Part shown: in pieces, positions 46,921 through 58,851 of the stretch
Layout of the letters: each line of letters begins with the position of its first letter
Position numbering within the stretch: position 1 is the stretch's first letter
NCBI RefSeq assembly: GCF_000003815.2
Contig: NC_049986.1
Span: forward strand, 13,137,075 to 13,201,074
Length of the DNA stretch: 64,000 bases
Direction of reading: 5' to 3'
Origin: Branchiostoma floridae
Lineage: Eukaryota; Chordata; Leptocardii; Amphioxiformes; Branchiostomatidae
Position numbers and translations under genes: made by a program
The notes under the pieces: generated by a model
What the model was told of the DNA's origin: nothing
The model's database searches: none
What the model saw: only the letters and a program-made list of their open reading frames with translations

Positions 46921-49906
46921 CTACTTAAAGACTAGCCATTGTTTGGGATTCTCAACGAGAATCTTGTTGATGTCTTCCTGGGATATTCCTCTGTCTAGCA
47001 TCATGGGTACAACATTCAGTAGGATGTGGGAGTAGCCGTGACCTCCGTAGTGCATCTAGAAACAAGAAATACTCTTTGTCAGGAAAAGATCACAGTGAGT
47101 CACAAGTGTGTATCCTTTGTTGTAATTTATCTGATGTATGCAATTTGATATTGCAAATAAGTTCATGATAGTTATTGATTGTACCAACAATAAGTTGTGC
47201 GGAAAAACAACAAACAAATTTACACACCAGTCGATGTTTGGTGTCCACATCGTGAGAGATGACCACTTTGTCAGCATGTCCCTCCTCCAGCACCTGGCGG
47301 ATCATTTTGATCCTCATGGCGTCGTTCGGCATGTCTATGTCTGCCCACTGGCAGTGGGACACCTCCAGTCCGAAGAAATCCCACTCTAGGTAGCTGCCCA
47401 GCGAGGCAAACTCCAGAACATCCTCCGGCTCGAAAAACGTACCTGGAATCGGAAAAGGATTTTTTTCCAGAGAAAACAGGCACACAAGGATATTGGTAGC
47501 CTGTGTTTACACAAGCTCTCGCTGGCTGGGCGGCGGCAATCGTAGGGCCGGCCGCTAGGGGCGCGATTTTAGTCAGGCTAAGGATATTGGCATCGACATG
47601 CTGTGTAGTGTTGCAGTAAATAGCCGCCCCGCTTCGTCCATCTGGGCGTTATACCCAAGTGTATGTGCAGGCTTAATTATAAAGACATGGAGCAAGAACT
47701 TACGGTCAATATGTGACATCACCGTTGCGCCGACGTCACCACCAGCTTCCTGCAGTACACGAATGATCTCAGAGGGGGCGTTTGTGTGCCTTCCTGGATG
47801 GATGATGACAGGACAACCTGTCTCACTCTGTGCGATGGCCGTGGCCTTGAGAACTTTCCTTTCATTGTCTTAAAAGGCAAAACAGTGGGAGTAGATTTTT
47901 TAAAAACTGCGTGAGAAAGACCCTAGATGGCCTAAAATAAATTTCTTTCATGTGTGTGAATCTTCATTTTGGACGAGGTATGCGATCTACGAAACCTGAA
48001 AGATGTTTAAACTTTCTCACCTGTCATTGGCCAAGAGCACCCGATCTCCCCAATCACCCCACACCTGACGTCAGTCCCATCAGCCCCCTGGGTGATGTCG
48101 TTGACCATGGTAGACACCAGCTGTTCTTGTGTAAGGCTGTCCATGTTGGAGGGGTGGGTGTTGGCCGTGTAATAACCTACAAATGGACATATAAGTAAAG
48201 CATTTGGGATATCCTTGTTCTACGGCCAAAAAGTTCTATAGAATGTACTCGTTTTATGAAATGATATAATGTTACATGTATATGTGGAGACCAAGTCGCT
48301 GGCTTGGGTGGAAAAATGTGTTTGGTTATCAGACAAATTTCCAACCTGCACCACAGATAACATTCACTCCTGTTTCCATGGAGATTTTCTTCAGCTTCCC
48401 AACATCTCTGCTCAGCCCGAGGATGGTGCATTCGACAACGGAAGAGCCTCCATTCTGCTTGAAGAAGTTCAGCTCTTCCACCATGTGATTCTCCTCCCCA
48501 TGGAGATTGAGGTTTTCTGCGAAGTTGTACCTTAAGTAGACGATGGATGACAAAAACCAAAGAACGGTTCTATGAACAGATAAGTGTTGCTATGTTAGAC
48601 AGAATTGCAATGCAGATACGAGTAACTATCATATACCGTGTGGATATAACAAATTTATAGCTATTGATTAGACGATTGGACAAAACGAATGGACAATCAG
48701 TTATCAAATAACGTTCCAACAAGGAATGTTAGTTCGGAAAATGGGTTCGCAAGGTTGGTAGCATTTAGGATTTTCCTATATCCAAGAAAGTTTAGTGCAG
48801 GAGGGAGGGGTTAAGTGTTGATGGAGATAAAACACTGATTCTCATGATTTCTGTTTACTTATGTATTTTACTTGCTGTTAGCTATCTTTTGCAATGTGCC
48901 GCTTTCCTTTGCAAGCCTCAACCTCAACTCCTGATCATGACTCTGCGCCTTTCAAACTTCAATATGTCGATGTTTAAAAAAAACATACGGATGTTGTCTG
49001 ATGAATCCCAGATTCTCCATCGTAAAGGACACATTGCCCAGGTGAGGTGCATGCTGGGACGACTTGGACTGGAAGCAGGAGAAGTCTGCCACCAGGTGTT
49101 CATGTGTCAGGGTCTTACCCAGGCTGTCCGGGCCAATCCAACCACACACTGGAACACAAGTCAGACATGTCACACTGGAACACACGTCAGACATGTCACA
49201 CTAGAACACGTCAGACATGTCACACTAGAACACACGTCAGACATGTCACACTAGAACACACGTCAGACATGTCACACTAGAACACACGTCAGACATGTCA
49301 CACTAGAACACACGCCAGACATGTCACGCTTGAACACAAGTCAGCCATAACTAGAAGACAGACATAACTAGTCAGGTCACACTAGAACACACGTCAGACA
49401 TGTCACACTAGAACACACGTCAGACATGTCACACTAGAACACACGCCAGACATGTCACGCTTGAACACAAGTCAGCCATAACTAGAAGACAGACATAACT
49501 AGTCAGATATGAGTCACTACTGAGAACACAGGTCAGACTTGTGTCAATGTCTTACCCAGGCTTTTTGGGTCAATCCAACCACACACTAGACATAGATGGG
49601 AGGAAACAAGTTGCCTAGACAATACTTTAGGAATTTGACGGTGACACAAGATTATTTCCAAAAGCCAGGTCTTCCTTTGGGTTCCTGAAAGTAGTAGGCA
49701 GTGGTAGAAACTGATGATCTTTGTCAAGGTAGAATTTTAGTCGGGCTTGTTCATACATACATGTTTATGCACGTGCAGTAAAAAAACTGTCACTACTGAG
49801 TACTGAGTTACCATAAAATGTATTTAATGCAAAATGTTCTTATCTATCAACATGAAACATGAACCATTATAGTAGTCCTCTTACCTGTCTGAATTTTCCC
49901 TTTCAT
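46921..49906 (-). CDS. PTER: PTER-C, phosphotriesterase-related protein
   Basis: Exons, first to last: 49885-49906, 48989-49148, 48346-48530, 48021-48176, 47704-47868, 47228-47442, 46921-47055; 345 residues, full-length. Starts MKGKIQT and ends NPKQWLVFK. All metal-site motifs are present ([39 protein letters not shown]). The residue after SHxD is Arg, as in vertebrate PTER, while A and B encode Cys there because the split codon begins with T. Exon 2 donor is a good CC|GTATGT. The exon 2 acceptor lies at the edge of a 26-bp repeat array. Confidence 0.92.
49143..49515 (-). repeat. 26-bp minisatellite built on the PTER-C exon 2 acceptor
   Basis: The plus-strand unit is CACACTAGAACACACGTCAG plus ACATGT, 26 bp. 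On the gene strand each unit gives TGTGTTCTAG|TGTG, a copy of the true acceptor TGTGTTCCAG|TGTGTGG. About 13 units are present. A higher-order duplication of 131 bp repeats the block with GCTTGAACACAAGTCAGCC and ACTAGAAGACAGACATAAC. Confidence 0.92.
49545..49586 (-). pseudogene. Relic copy of the start of PTER exon 2
   Basis: The minus strand reads [15 protein letters not shown], as in PTER exon 2, preceded by TCTAG in place of the acceptor. It lies about 400 bp upstream of the real PTER-C exon 2, at the far end of the minisatellite. It is probably a by-product of the duplications that built the array. Confidence 0.75.
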
Positions 49907-51285
49907 GTTTTCAACACACCAGCCTGACTGTACTCCAAACATAGACATGGCACAATAAACGAACCAAAGGGCAAGGGTTATTGGGCAAAGGCTATGTCAT
50001 CAAAGGTCGACTACCTATGCCTGTAAATAGTTAACTAGTGTGGTAAATATTTTGATCGGTTTAATTGGTTAAAGTTAGCGCCTGAAGCTCATCATGACAA
50101 AGGAAAAACGCAAGCAACAGATATCGGATATCTTTAAGCACAATCAAATGGATATAGGACCTATCAGCGTTTCCGTATCCCGTCCGCTTCCCTCCTCAGG
50201 GCAATATGTGTCTCATCTATTGCAGGTTACATTGTAATTATCAAACTGTGAAGCGATGCCGCCAATGGAAAGCACTCTTTCCCCATACATTTGCAATATG
50301 CAATAGTACTAGCAGTAGTATATGCTAAACTTCAAAATAATGTGAAGTACGTCTTTAAAAAACGACCGTTGAAACGTCATTACCTTAACTCTACAATATC
50401 ATAACATGTAGCGTTGAAACCAAGCAGATGTAAAACTATCTGTCTGAAATAAATGCTTAGAAGGTCACTATTAGGGTGACGATATGGACGTCCCAAATAT
50501 AAGTAGTCAAGAAAAAACTGTAAGTACTGTTGTAAATATACTAGTCAAGAAACATCTATCCAGATATCCCGACTAGGTTTTTTTCTTGTCATAAAGCAAA
50601 GAACGTATCTTACACTTTTTTACAACGAGCAATAAGCCGCTCCCAAATGATAGCCCGACTACACTCTTTTAATGAAAGAAACGGATGAGATAAATCTGTT
50701 ATTAAAGTAAGAATTCATTCTTTAATCATCATCATCATCAGTCACTGGGTTCTGCATCTACAGTCATTCTTTGATAACAAGTTTAATTGATGTGATGCCG
50801 TCTACTGACGTGAAACAATATTTGCGAGTACACACGTTTACTCGTACTCTAGTCAGAACAAAGGTCAAAAGTCCTTTGAACAAATCCTGAAATGGCAGAA
50901 CGTCTGGACGTCTTACTTACTCAATATTTGCTTGAATTTGTTATTCACTACCGGGTTAAAATAGGCATATTGAAGACACCGTTGAAGGTTTTTTTTTTAC
51001 TTCATTATCATATATTGCTATAGCCGTTAATCACAACTAATGAATCGTCTAGTACATGCTGGTTTTGGTAGCTTTAATCCTTTTACTAGGTGGCTTTCTT
51101 CCCTATGAATCATTATCAAGATGTAACAATCGGTAGAAAAGTAGCAAAACAAAAAGATAACAACATAACAAGGTGACATGGTGAAAAAGAAAAAAACTAA
51201 CTATTCTATAACTTTAAAACAATAAGGTATATGTCAATAGGCAGAATTGCGAGGTTCAAGTTCTCATATGCTTAGCAGTTGTGTC
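49907..51285. other. Intergenic region between PTER-C and SLC22-C
   Basis: Nothing gene-like was recognised. It contains an ATC microsatellite near 50726 and A/T-rich sequence. TTTAAT near 51073 could be a minus-strand ATTAAA signal for SLC22-C. Confidence 0.45.
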
Positions 51286-54200
51286 TCAGATATATCCCCG
51301 ATTATCCGATCCCGGTTCTTCTTTCTTCTCTGGTTTCTTGATCTTCAGAGTCCTCAATGCCTTGTTGAGCACTGCAGCCGCTACACTGTGGGTGACGACA
51401 AACAAAAAGCAATTGTAAAAGCAGAACAATCCACAGAATCGCAGCGAAATTGATTCAGTGATGAGTTGACGGGATTAACACAATCAATTGCAATAATCAC
51501 ATCTTTATCTTAGATCGCGAGTATGTTTACAAAAGAAAACATAGTCGACAATCAGTGAGTGTTGCTCTCTCTTACTAAGATATCTAGAATTGATATATAT
51601 GTCAGGGTAGAGACTCCGATCTGATCTAGAATTGTCCTCTCACCCCTTCCCGAACTCCTCCCCGTCCTCCAGAGTCTGCGGCAGCTGTTCACCCTTGGTC
51701 TCCGGCAGCAGCATGCACAGCAGCCCGGCCATGGCCGTCATGGCGCCGAACAGTATGTAAGGTGCTGGTCGCCACAGGTCAGCCAACAGCCACACAAACG
51801 GTGACACGATAGAACCTACCCTGCCAGCCGTGGACGAAAATCCCATACCTATGTTTCTGGGGAGTAGACAAATAAGAAGATTTGGATAAAGGGTTGGCAT
51901 GACGCGTCTTATTGTAGAATAAGAAGCTGAGATGAGTTTCTGTTCACAAGTTTAGGTAGCATTCAATAAATACATAATGAGTGCCTTTTGAGTAATGTGG
52001 GCATGGGTTCGTATATCCCACTTCTGACACCATGTCTTGGGTGCCTTAAAGTGCTGAGGACTAAACCCGGAAGATGATTTCTGAAGTTTATTCCATAGGG
52101 ATAGTATTGGAATTTGACAAATGTATTGCATGCTCGATGCTCAGCCGGGACCAAAGCAAGGTCTTATCTTACTAGTTGTAAATTTTCATAACTTTACGGT
52201 ATGTACTGTCTTGTTATTGACCTTGTTACGGTGGGAAACAGCTCTACAGTGTAGATCATGGTGCTCTGGAACCCGCCGGTGATGCAGAACCGGGAGATCA
52301 TGGCAATCGCCACACGGCCGGGGCCTGAAAACGTTAAAGTCAAATTAATCATTATATCTTTATGACATTTAGCATTCACATGTCGTATTGATGACAAGAA
52401 CATGAAAGTAGATGTTTTTATAATGGTTTAATGATGGCTTGTAATGATTTTCTTTATTGTACACGTTTTGTATGAGCTTACCAGGAGGAAGTACTGCCGT
52501 GACGATGAGACCAATGCCGGTCAGCAGTAGGTAGGCAAACACGGGCAACTTCCGGCCAAATCTGATGTGAAACAACAATGGGAAGATGATTGTATGCCAG
52601 TGTGGTAACGTGAACATACCAACTGCTACATATATTCCGTTTCATGTATGTCTATGTAGACAGTCCATAGTTACATCAACCAACAACAAAAACGATGTTG
52701 GAGTATAGCTTAGATGACTTACAGTACGCCGGTGTACTGTTTGTCCTTATATTTAGGGATCTAGAAGACAACTGTTAAAGAATTTAGAAGACAACAGCAT
52801 TACAAATAAATACAAGGAAAGAAAGCATGTCAAATTGAGTTTTTAAAACAAAATTTGTCTACTCTGTGGCAGCTCACCGTTCCTGCAGGAATAGAAGAGT
52901 CAAGTACGCGGGAATCTCGACTGCGGATGCTATGAGAGAGTTGGTATAGACGTCCCCGCTAAGGTCCGTAATGTTCAATGCGATGCCGTAGTAAACGATG
53001 TTGTTGGTAAACCTGACAAAGAGAAAGATCAAAAGAGTTCAAGCTAGTCTATCATACACCACTTCACATAGATTAATAGGACACGATTGCATTGCATTCC
53101 TTTGCATGGTATTTGCTTTGATACACATTTCACATCGTAGATGTGTGTAGCTGTCCACGTGGAGTGTTTGATAAAAGGATAGCCATAAACTATCGTAATA
53201 ACAATTAATGCATCTGTCACCACGCACTGTTGAAACGCACTTGGTGTCTTGATGTTGATGAATTCAAATTACAGTCCGAACTTTCCATGTAAATGTACTT
53301 AATACTGGTAAATAAGTCAGTAGCGAATATCAGAAAGATACAGTTGTGTCGTTAACAAAGTAGACGTATGTACCATATAAAGAATATGATGAGGCTCCTT
53401 TTCCTTGTGTTGGGCTTCCGCAAGATGTCGAGTACTGTGTAGCTTTTGTGAGTCCCATCCTTCTTTTCCTCTTTCTAGAAAAACATTTAACATGTCACGT
53501 AAAATCACAATGTTGCATTTGATCTATGTCAATGAAAGTCTTTAATAAAGGATAAGAATAGAATACAGGTGCGGACAGATGCAAGGAAATCTTTAAATTG
53601 TACGAAGGAACGAGCAGTTACCTTTGTGTTATTTACATCACTTGGGTCGTCTGCGAGCACGTGATCAGGCAGGTCAACTCTGTTGAACCTCGCCATTTTC
53701 TGTATCAGTTCTTTTGCCTTCTCTTTGTCACGTGACAGCAGCCATCTTGGACTCTCTGGGCACCACCTATTATAATTGTAAGGGATTCTAGTATGACCAT
53801 CTATCCATTGTTTCTTTGACACAGGTGTCTGGTTTGCGTTCTTTTGATATCATTTTGAGTCACGTATAATCTTGAAAACAAGTTAATTATGCACTTTCCA
53901 CTTTGTTTTCCTAGTTGTTGTTTATTCTATGTGCAATAAGCTATTCACAATGATATAATTGGCAATGGTCGTGGAGAAGAAGAGGAAGAGGACAAATATA
54001 AGTAGAGCAAATCTTTTAATTTTTGTTGCAGTGTTTTGTGCAAAACGATTAGATATCAAAGAGTTATTTCAGACCGACCAATAGAATGGAATGAACAGCA
54101 GGTTGGGCAGAGAAACGGCGAGCTGCAGGGCTCTCCAGTCACGGACACCGAACGCCACTCCCGCCAAAATCATCGCCCCGACCGAGAAGAACACTGGGCG

Positions 54201-57200
54201 GAGCACGCCAACCTTCACCCGCTCCTTTGGACCAACAAACTCGCAAACTGGTGGGAAGAACAATGTTGGATGATAACATGTTTGAATACTCCAGTTACGA
54301 GTAACACACAGTACAAACCGTATTTTGATGCAACTGCATCAGGGCCTTTTACAACCATATTTTACAGTACAGTACAGATATTGGTTTCCACGGCTGCGAG
54401 GAGAGATAAGTGGGAGGGAAACTAGACAGAACAAAAAACTTGACCAGTTGCCAGCCCGCACTGTAAGATACTCGAAGAGCCCACTACCCTACCTTGTCCA
54501 GCTCTTGAATAGCACATTGTAATATCAATCAGAACGGTCAATCAGGATGTTTTTAACTGTTTGTACATAATGTTATATATATATATATATATGTGCTCGT
54601 TTGTGATTTTAACCTATCATTAAGTAAGATTTTTCAATGTACGTTGTACCTCTTAATGTACATGTAATGGACATGTAATTCAGCCATCCGGCTGCTAAGT
54701 GTTCCAACAATAAAACCCATTTATATAAACTGAATAGAAACTGGGACATCGTTCACTTTCTAGAATTTTAGAAGAAGCTGTGGATTGTTCATTGTAGACA
54801 AAGACTGGTGGTGTTCAGTGGAAATTTGCGTTACTCCCATGCCCATATTCCGGGATTGAGTCTCGAAGGCCACTTCAACTTGACTTTCGGACCTTATTCA
54901 GATCGGGTTTCATCTCTTCCCTCTGAGTCACAAACATCGTGATTGAGTTCTGTGTCGTTTTCGGACCATGACAGAAAAAAAACAAATATGTACAAGGGAA
55001 CTGACCCATAACTGCTGACGTATTGATGACGCCTGACGTTGCGGCACCCACGAACATACGGAAGATGATGAACAGAACCACGTTAGGTGAGAACGCCGTG
55101 ACCACTCCGAACACACACTGGATGGCCAGCGACAGGAGGTAGGTTCGACGGCGGCCAATCCTGAAATATAAAACGTTATATGTGTTGGAAAGAGCACAAA
55201 TCGTATTCATCCGTACGTAATTACATAAACAGAGGACAAAAGGGAACAACTGATAACGATTTTAGCTATTTGGCCTTTAAGATGAGTGGGAATTCCATCG
55301 CTAAGGCCTACGTCACACATTTCCTATCCGGAGCTCGGCCGGGCCGTTTGCGGAAACGAAAAATCAAAGTTTATGCCGATGTTATCTAAAAGATTAATAA
55401 ATAAATAAACAAGTAGATATGCACAAGGCATAGTGTTGAATTATTTTTGGTCCGTTTTGCGTTTTTGTTGTCCTTTATATCATACTTTTCGTTCCCCACT
55501 GAACCTTACCTGTCTGCTCTTTTTCTTCCAAAATGGACGAAAGGCCATCTCATCTTAGAGAGATAATCTGGAACTAGAAGAACCGTACCTGTCCGCCAAA
55601 TCTCCGAATCCTACAGACCCTAGCGACACTCCAACCATGTACAGGGAGGTGGTCAGCTGTCTTAGACCTTTGTTGTTGCAGACTAGATCCCACTGCACGG
55701 AACAAAACAACAGCAATTTCATTGTACCATTTTCGTTATCACATCTATTTTTAAATGGCAGTTGAGACCGGTCTATTTTCGGTAATAAAATGAGATGAAA
55801 TATACAATTCTAGGAATTGATATACATGTACTAGCTTTTGGTATACTTTTAATGTTGACATATTTGCTTTTAGAAGGAATTCAAGAAATTCATGATGTGC
55901 ACAGTGTAAACCAATTGCAATGCGTCGACGTGTATAGACAGCACGACGGCTTTCGCGTCAAATTGTTGTATTGACCGCCTACCTATGGTATACGAGGGGT
56001 GATCAATATGTTCTCGGCCTAACCCAGAAATAATAAGCACAACTCAAATTTTGAGGCACAACTTTATAGCATGAAGCCTTTTATCAATATCCTCCAAATT
56101 ACAAATCATTGGAGTCATTACTTTCCAGGCATTCGTTTTATGCAAATTAGAAGGTAAGTGGCGAGAAAAAGAAGGATGAAGTGTGATCAGACAATTTGAC
56201 CCGCACACCTCAGGTTTCAGATCAATTGTCCACTTTTTTTTCGTTATCGCTTACCTAACGTTACTGGGTGTCACCTGCAACGTAATGATCACAATAATTT
56301 GAATTTTGGTACACATTTATATAAGATTTTATACAAGTACGTGGGATTATCAATAAGTCCTCGGTTTTGCGGAGAAATAATAAGCACAGCTCAGATTTCG
56401 AAGCATAGATGTCAAGTATAACGTCTTATATAAATCTGTACCAAAATTCAAATTATTGTGATCATTACTTTGCAGGCGACACCCAGTAATGTTAGGTAAG
56501 GGAGAACGGAAAAAATGGGACAATTGACCTGACCTGAGGTGTGCGATCGAACTTGCGCTGCTGGAAGTCAGACACCCAATTCTTTTTGCTTGAAATAGGA
56601 GGAGAATGATTATCAAACATTTTGACAGTGTCTTTTGTTAACTTACGGCATGGGGAACTCGACCCACAAATGTCTGATCACAATTCACACCACTTTTTTC
56701 TCGCCACTTACCTTCTAATTGCATAAAACGAATGCCTGGAAAGTAATGACTCCAATGATTTGTAACTTGGAGGATATTGATAAAAGGCTTCATACTATAA
56801 AGTTGTGCCTCAAAATTTGAGTTGTGCTTATTATTTCTGAGTTAGGCCGAGAACTTATTGATCACCCCTCGTAGCAATCGACGTGGTACATGTACACTGT
56901 TTGCTACTTGTTTAATTGCGTTATTTCCTATATTGAGTACATCTATAAATTGTTGGTACTGACTGACTGCACTTCAAGTGTCACTAGAAGCTCTATCATG
57001 CGGCTTTTATCCTTACCTCCGTGACTATAGTAGACGTGAAGGTGGTACAGTCGTACTCCCACCCCCTGTCACAGCTGATGGTCCCGCCCGCTGACAGACT
57101 CTCGGGGGTGTGGTTCTGCCAGAAGTCCGCGTAGCTCATGTTGAAGCTTCCATCAGGAAGGTTGTACCTGATCACAGATATATACGGAAGTTGTGGAATT

Positions 57201-57790
57201 TTCTTCTATTATGAATTACATCTTTGTAAAGTACATAGATACTGTAGAATCTGAAATGCTTGTTGGTAACGGATACAGTAAATAATGGATTTACTAGATT
57301 TTCCAATCGCTAGCTGCTTAGTGATTTTTTCTGTTTGGATGTCTCATTCATTAAAAGAATGAAACACGACCTTTATTGAACATTTTGCCACACCAGGCAC
57401 ATGTCATTCAAAAACATGGTGAAAGTAAATAAACACAAGGTAAACTGACTAACATTAGATTAAACTTTTCGCTTAGAGGACTTTAATTTACCACAAAAAT
57501 GTGTACACAGCTTGGACTTACCTAGCACACTCACTATAACCACTGCCTCCACCATCTAGCGTAGTCCAGGGAATGCTCATGTTCAAGGCGTCAGGCATCG
57601 GCCGACAGTCCCGCCAGGTCTGCAGGCCTGGTACCGCGCAGTGGTGGGAGGGGGAGGCGGCGAGAAAGTTGGCTATGAGCTGGTGAAACCCCACAGGCAT
57701 TTCGGCATAGCACATCAGGAACAAGACCCACCACTGGTACCACCCCATCTCACCGAGATACCCAGTCAGGATCTCGTCGAATGGTAACAT
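51286..57790 (-). CDS. SLC22-C, organic cation/carnitine transporter-like protein
   Basis: Exons, first to last: 57522-57790, 57017-57167, 55589-55692, 55006-55160, 54079-54247, 53622-53766, 53374-53474, 52878-53012, 52482-52561, 52222-52324, 51644-51856, 51286-51385; 574 residues. SLC22 hallmarks: [20 protein letters not shown] start, Cys-bearing outer loop, [82 protein letters not shown], and a Lys/Glu-rich tail ([14 protein letters not shown]). Donors after exons 4 and 5 are GTCAGT and GTCGGT, weaker than consensus. It is very close to SLC22-D in exons and in parts of the introns (for example GAAGAAGAGGAAGAGGAC near 53975 and 61585), showing a recent tandem duplication. Confidence 0.93.
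54325..54725 (+). mobile_element. Non-LTR retrotransposon 3' end
   Basis: The plus strand encodes [20 protein letters not shown] then N-S-T-L and a stop, the usual C-terminus of CR1/L2-type ORF2 proteins. A 3' UTR with a TA microsatellite (about 54574-54594) follows, then AACAATAAAACCC near 54710. It lies in intron 4 of SLC22-C, opposite to the gene. Confidence 0.6.
55991..56873. mobile_element. Mariner-like foldback element with about 178-bp terminal inverted repeats
   Basis: CGAGGGGTGATCAATATGTT (55993 on) is mirrored by ATTGATCACCCCTCG ending at 56871. The inverted arms run about 55993-56170 and 56694-56871, flanked by TA on both sides. Inside, 56231-56334 and 56420-56515 form another inverted pair, and 56343-56510 is a diverged direct copy of the outer left arm (ATCAATAAGTCCTCGG, GAAATAATAAGCACAGCTCA). 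No transposase was seen. It lies in intron 2 of SLC22-C. Confidence 0.8.
57345..57420 (-). mobile_element. Diverged LINE 3' tail
   Basis: On the minus strand CTGGTGTGGCAAAATGTTCA, ATAAAGGTCGTG and TTTCATTC resemble the tails at 2430 and 41380. Confidence 0.45.
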
Positions 57791-58851
57791 GGTGAAAATT
57801 CTGTATTGCTACGTTATAGTACGTACTCTTACAAAGTTTTGCTTGACAGGAACTTTACTGTGGGTCCCAACCCGCCCACTAACCTGCCGGCCTATTCAGG
57901 CGTGCCTTGCAGGCCCTGACACAAGTGGGGTGAAAGTACAGCTGAAGGTAAACAGATTTGATCAGGACAATGAGTCGATTAACTGGCAAACATACAACCT
58001 TACACGGTGTGTACACCGCGGGTCTCGTGAGTTGTATGTTATACAGACTTTTGACACATTGTGAGATAACGACGACGGAGGAAAATCTCGGGGTGCACAC
58101 CACAATGGCCACCCCCGATGCCGGTAAATTTAGCAAGGACTTGGATGAAATTGTACCTTGGAGTTCACAGGCTCCATTATCATTCAATTTCGAGGTAAAG
58201 TTCAAACCCAAGCTAAATACACATTCAGGGATGACGCAATTACTATATTACATAATTCAAATAAACATGATCACTCGCTGTGTTGTGCGTAACGTTATGC
58301 TTACAGAAACAAAGTTCTGTGGACTCTATAGTAGCATTAAGTCTGAAAGAAAGGCGTGTCTATGGTCTACAAGATTTTATGACTCCGATCACATAGCCAC
58401 CTGTTTAAGTGATGGGCAAAAGATTGGCCCTGACAGACTGCCCACAAAGGAGCATGACATGAAGGGGCGTGGCCACAGCCTGGAGCAGTACTTCAAATTA
58501 CCTTCTCTCAAAGTTATTCTTTACCACTGTGACTCCGGGATTTTCCTTTTTATAAAATACCCCATTATGATTTTATTGCCACACTTTTTATTGCCACACT
58601 TATTGTAGCTATAATCCTATTGCTAAGTGGCTTTCCTCCCTATGAATCATTATCAATATGTAACAATCGGTAGTAAAGTAACAAGAAGATAACAACATAT
58701 AGCAACGTAACATCACCGTGAGTACTGGTGTTAAGTGTTGAAAAAGAAAAAAAAGTAGTTAATAACTTTTTAACATAATAAGGCACGTCAAGAGGTAAAA
58801 TTGTGTGATTTAAGTCCTTGTCATCAAATAATTATGCCTAGCGGTTGTGTC
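57791..58851. other. Intergenic region between SLC22-C and SLC22-D
   Basis: It contains the SLC22-C promoter side and the SLC22-D 3' end. TTTTATTG near 58571 gives a minus-strand AATAAA about 280 bp past the SLC22-D stop. A 216-codon plus-strand open frame (57958-58608) resembles no family I know and has no clear context; it may be chance. Confidence 0.45.

Noticed and set aside
57958-58608. 216-codon plus-strand frame as a real gene
   Set aside because: No recognisable domain, no splice or family context, and it overlaps the SLC22-C upstream region; kept only as a remark.
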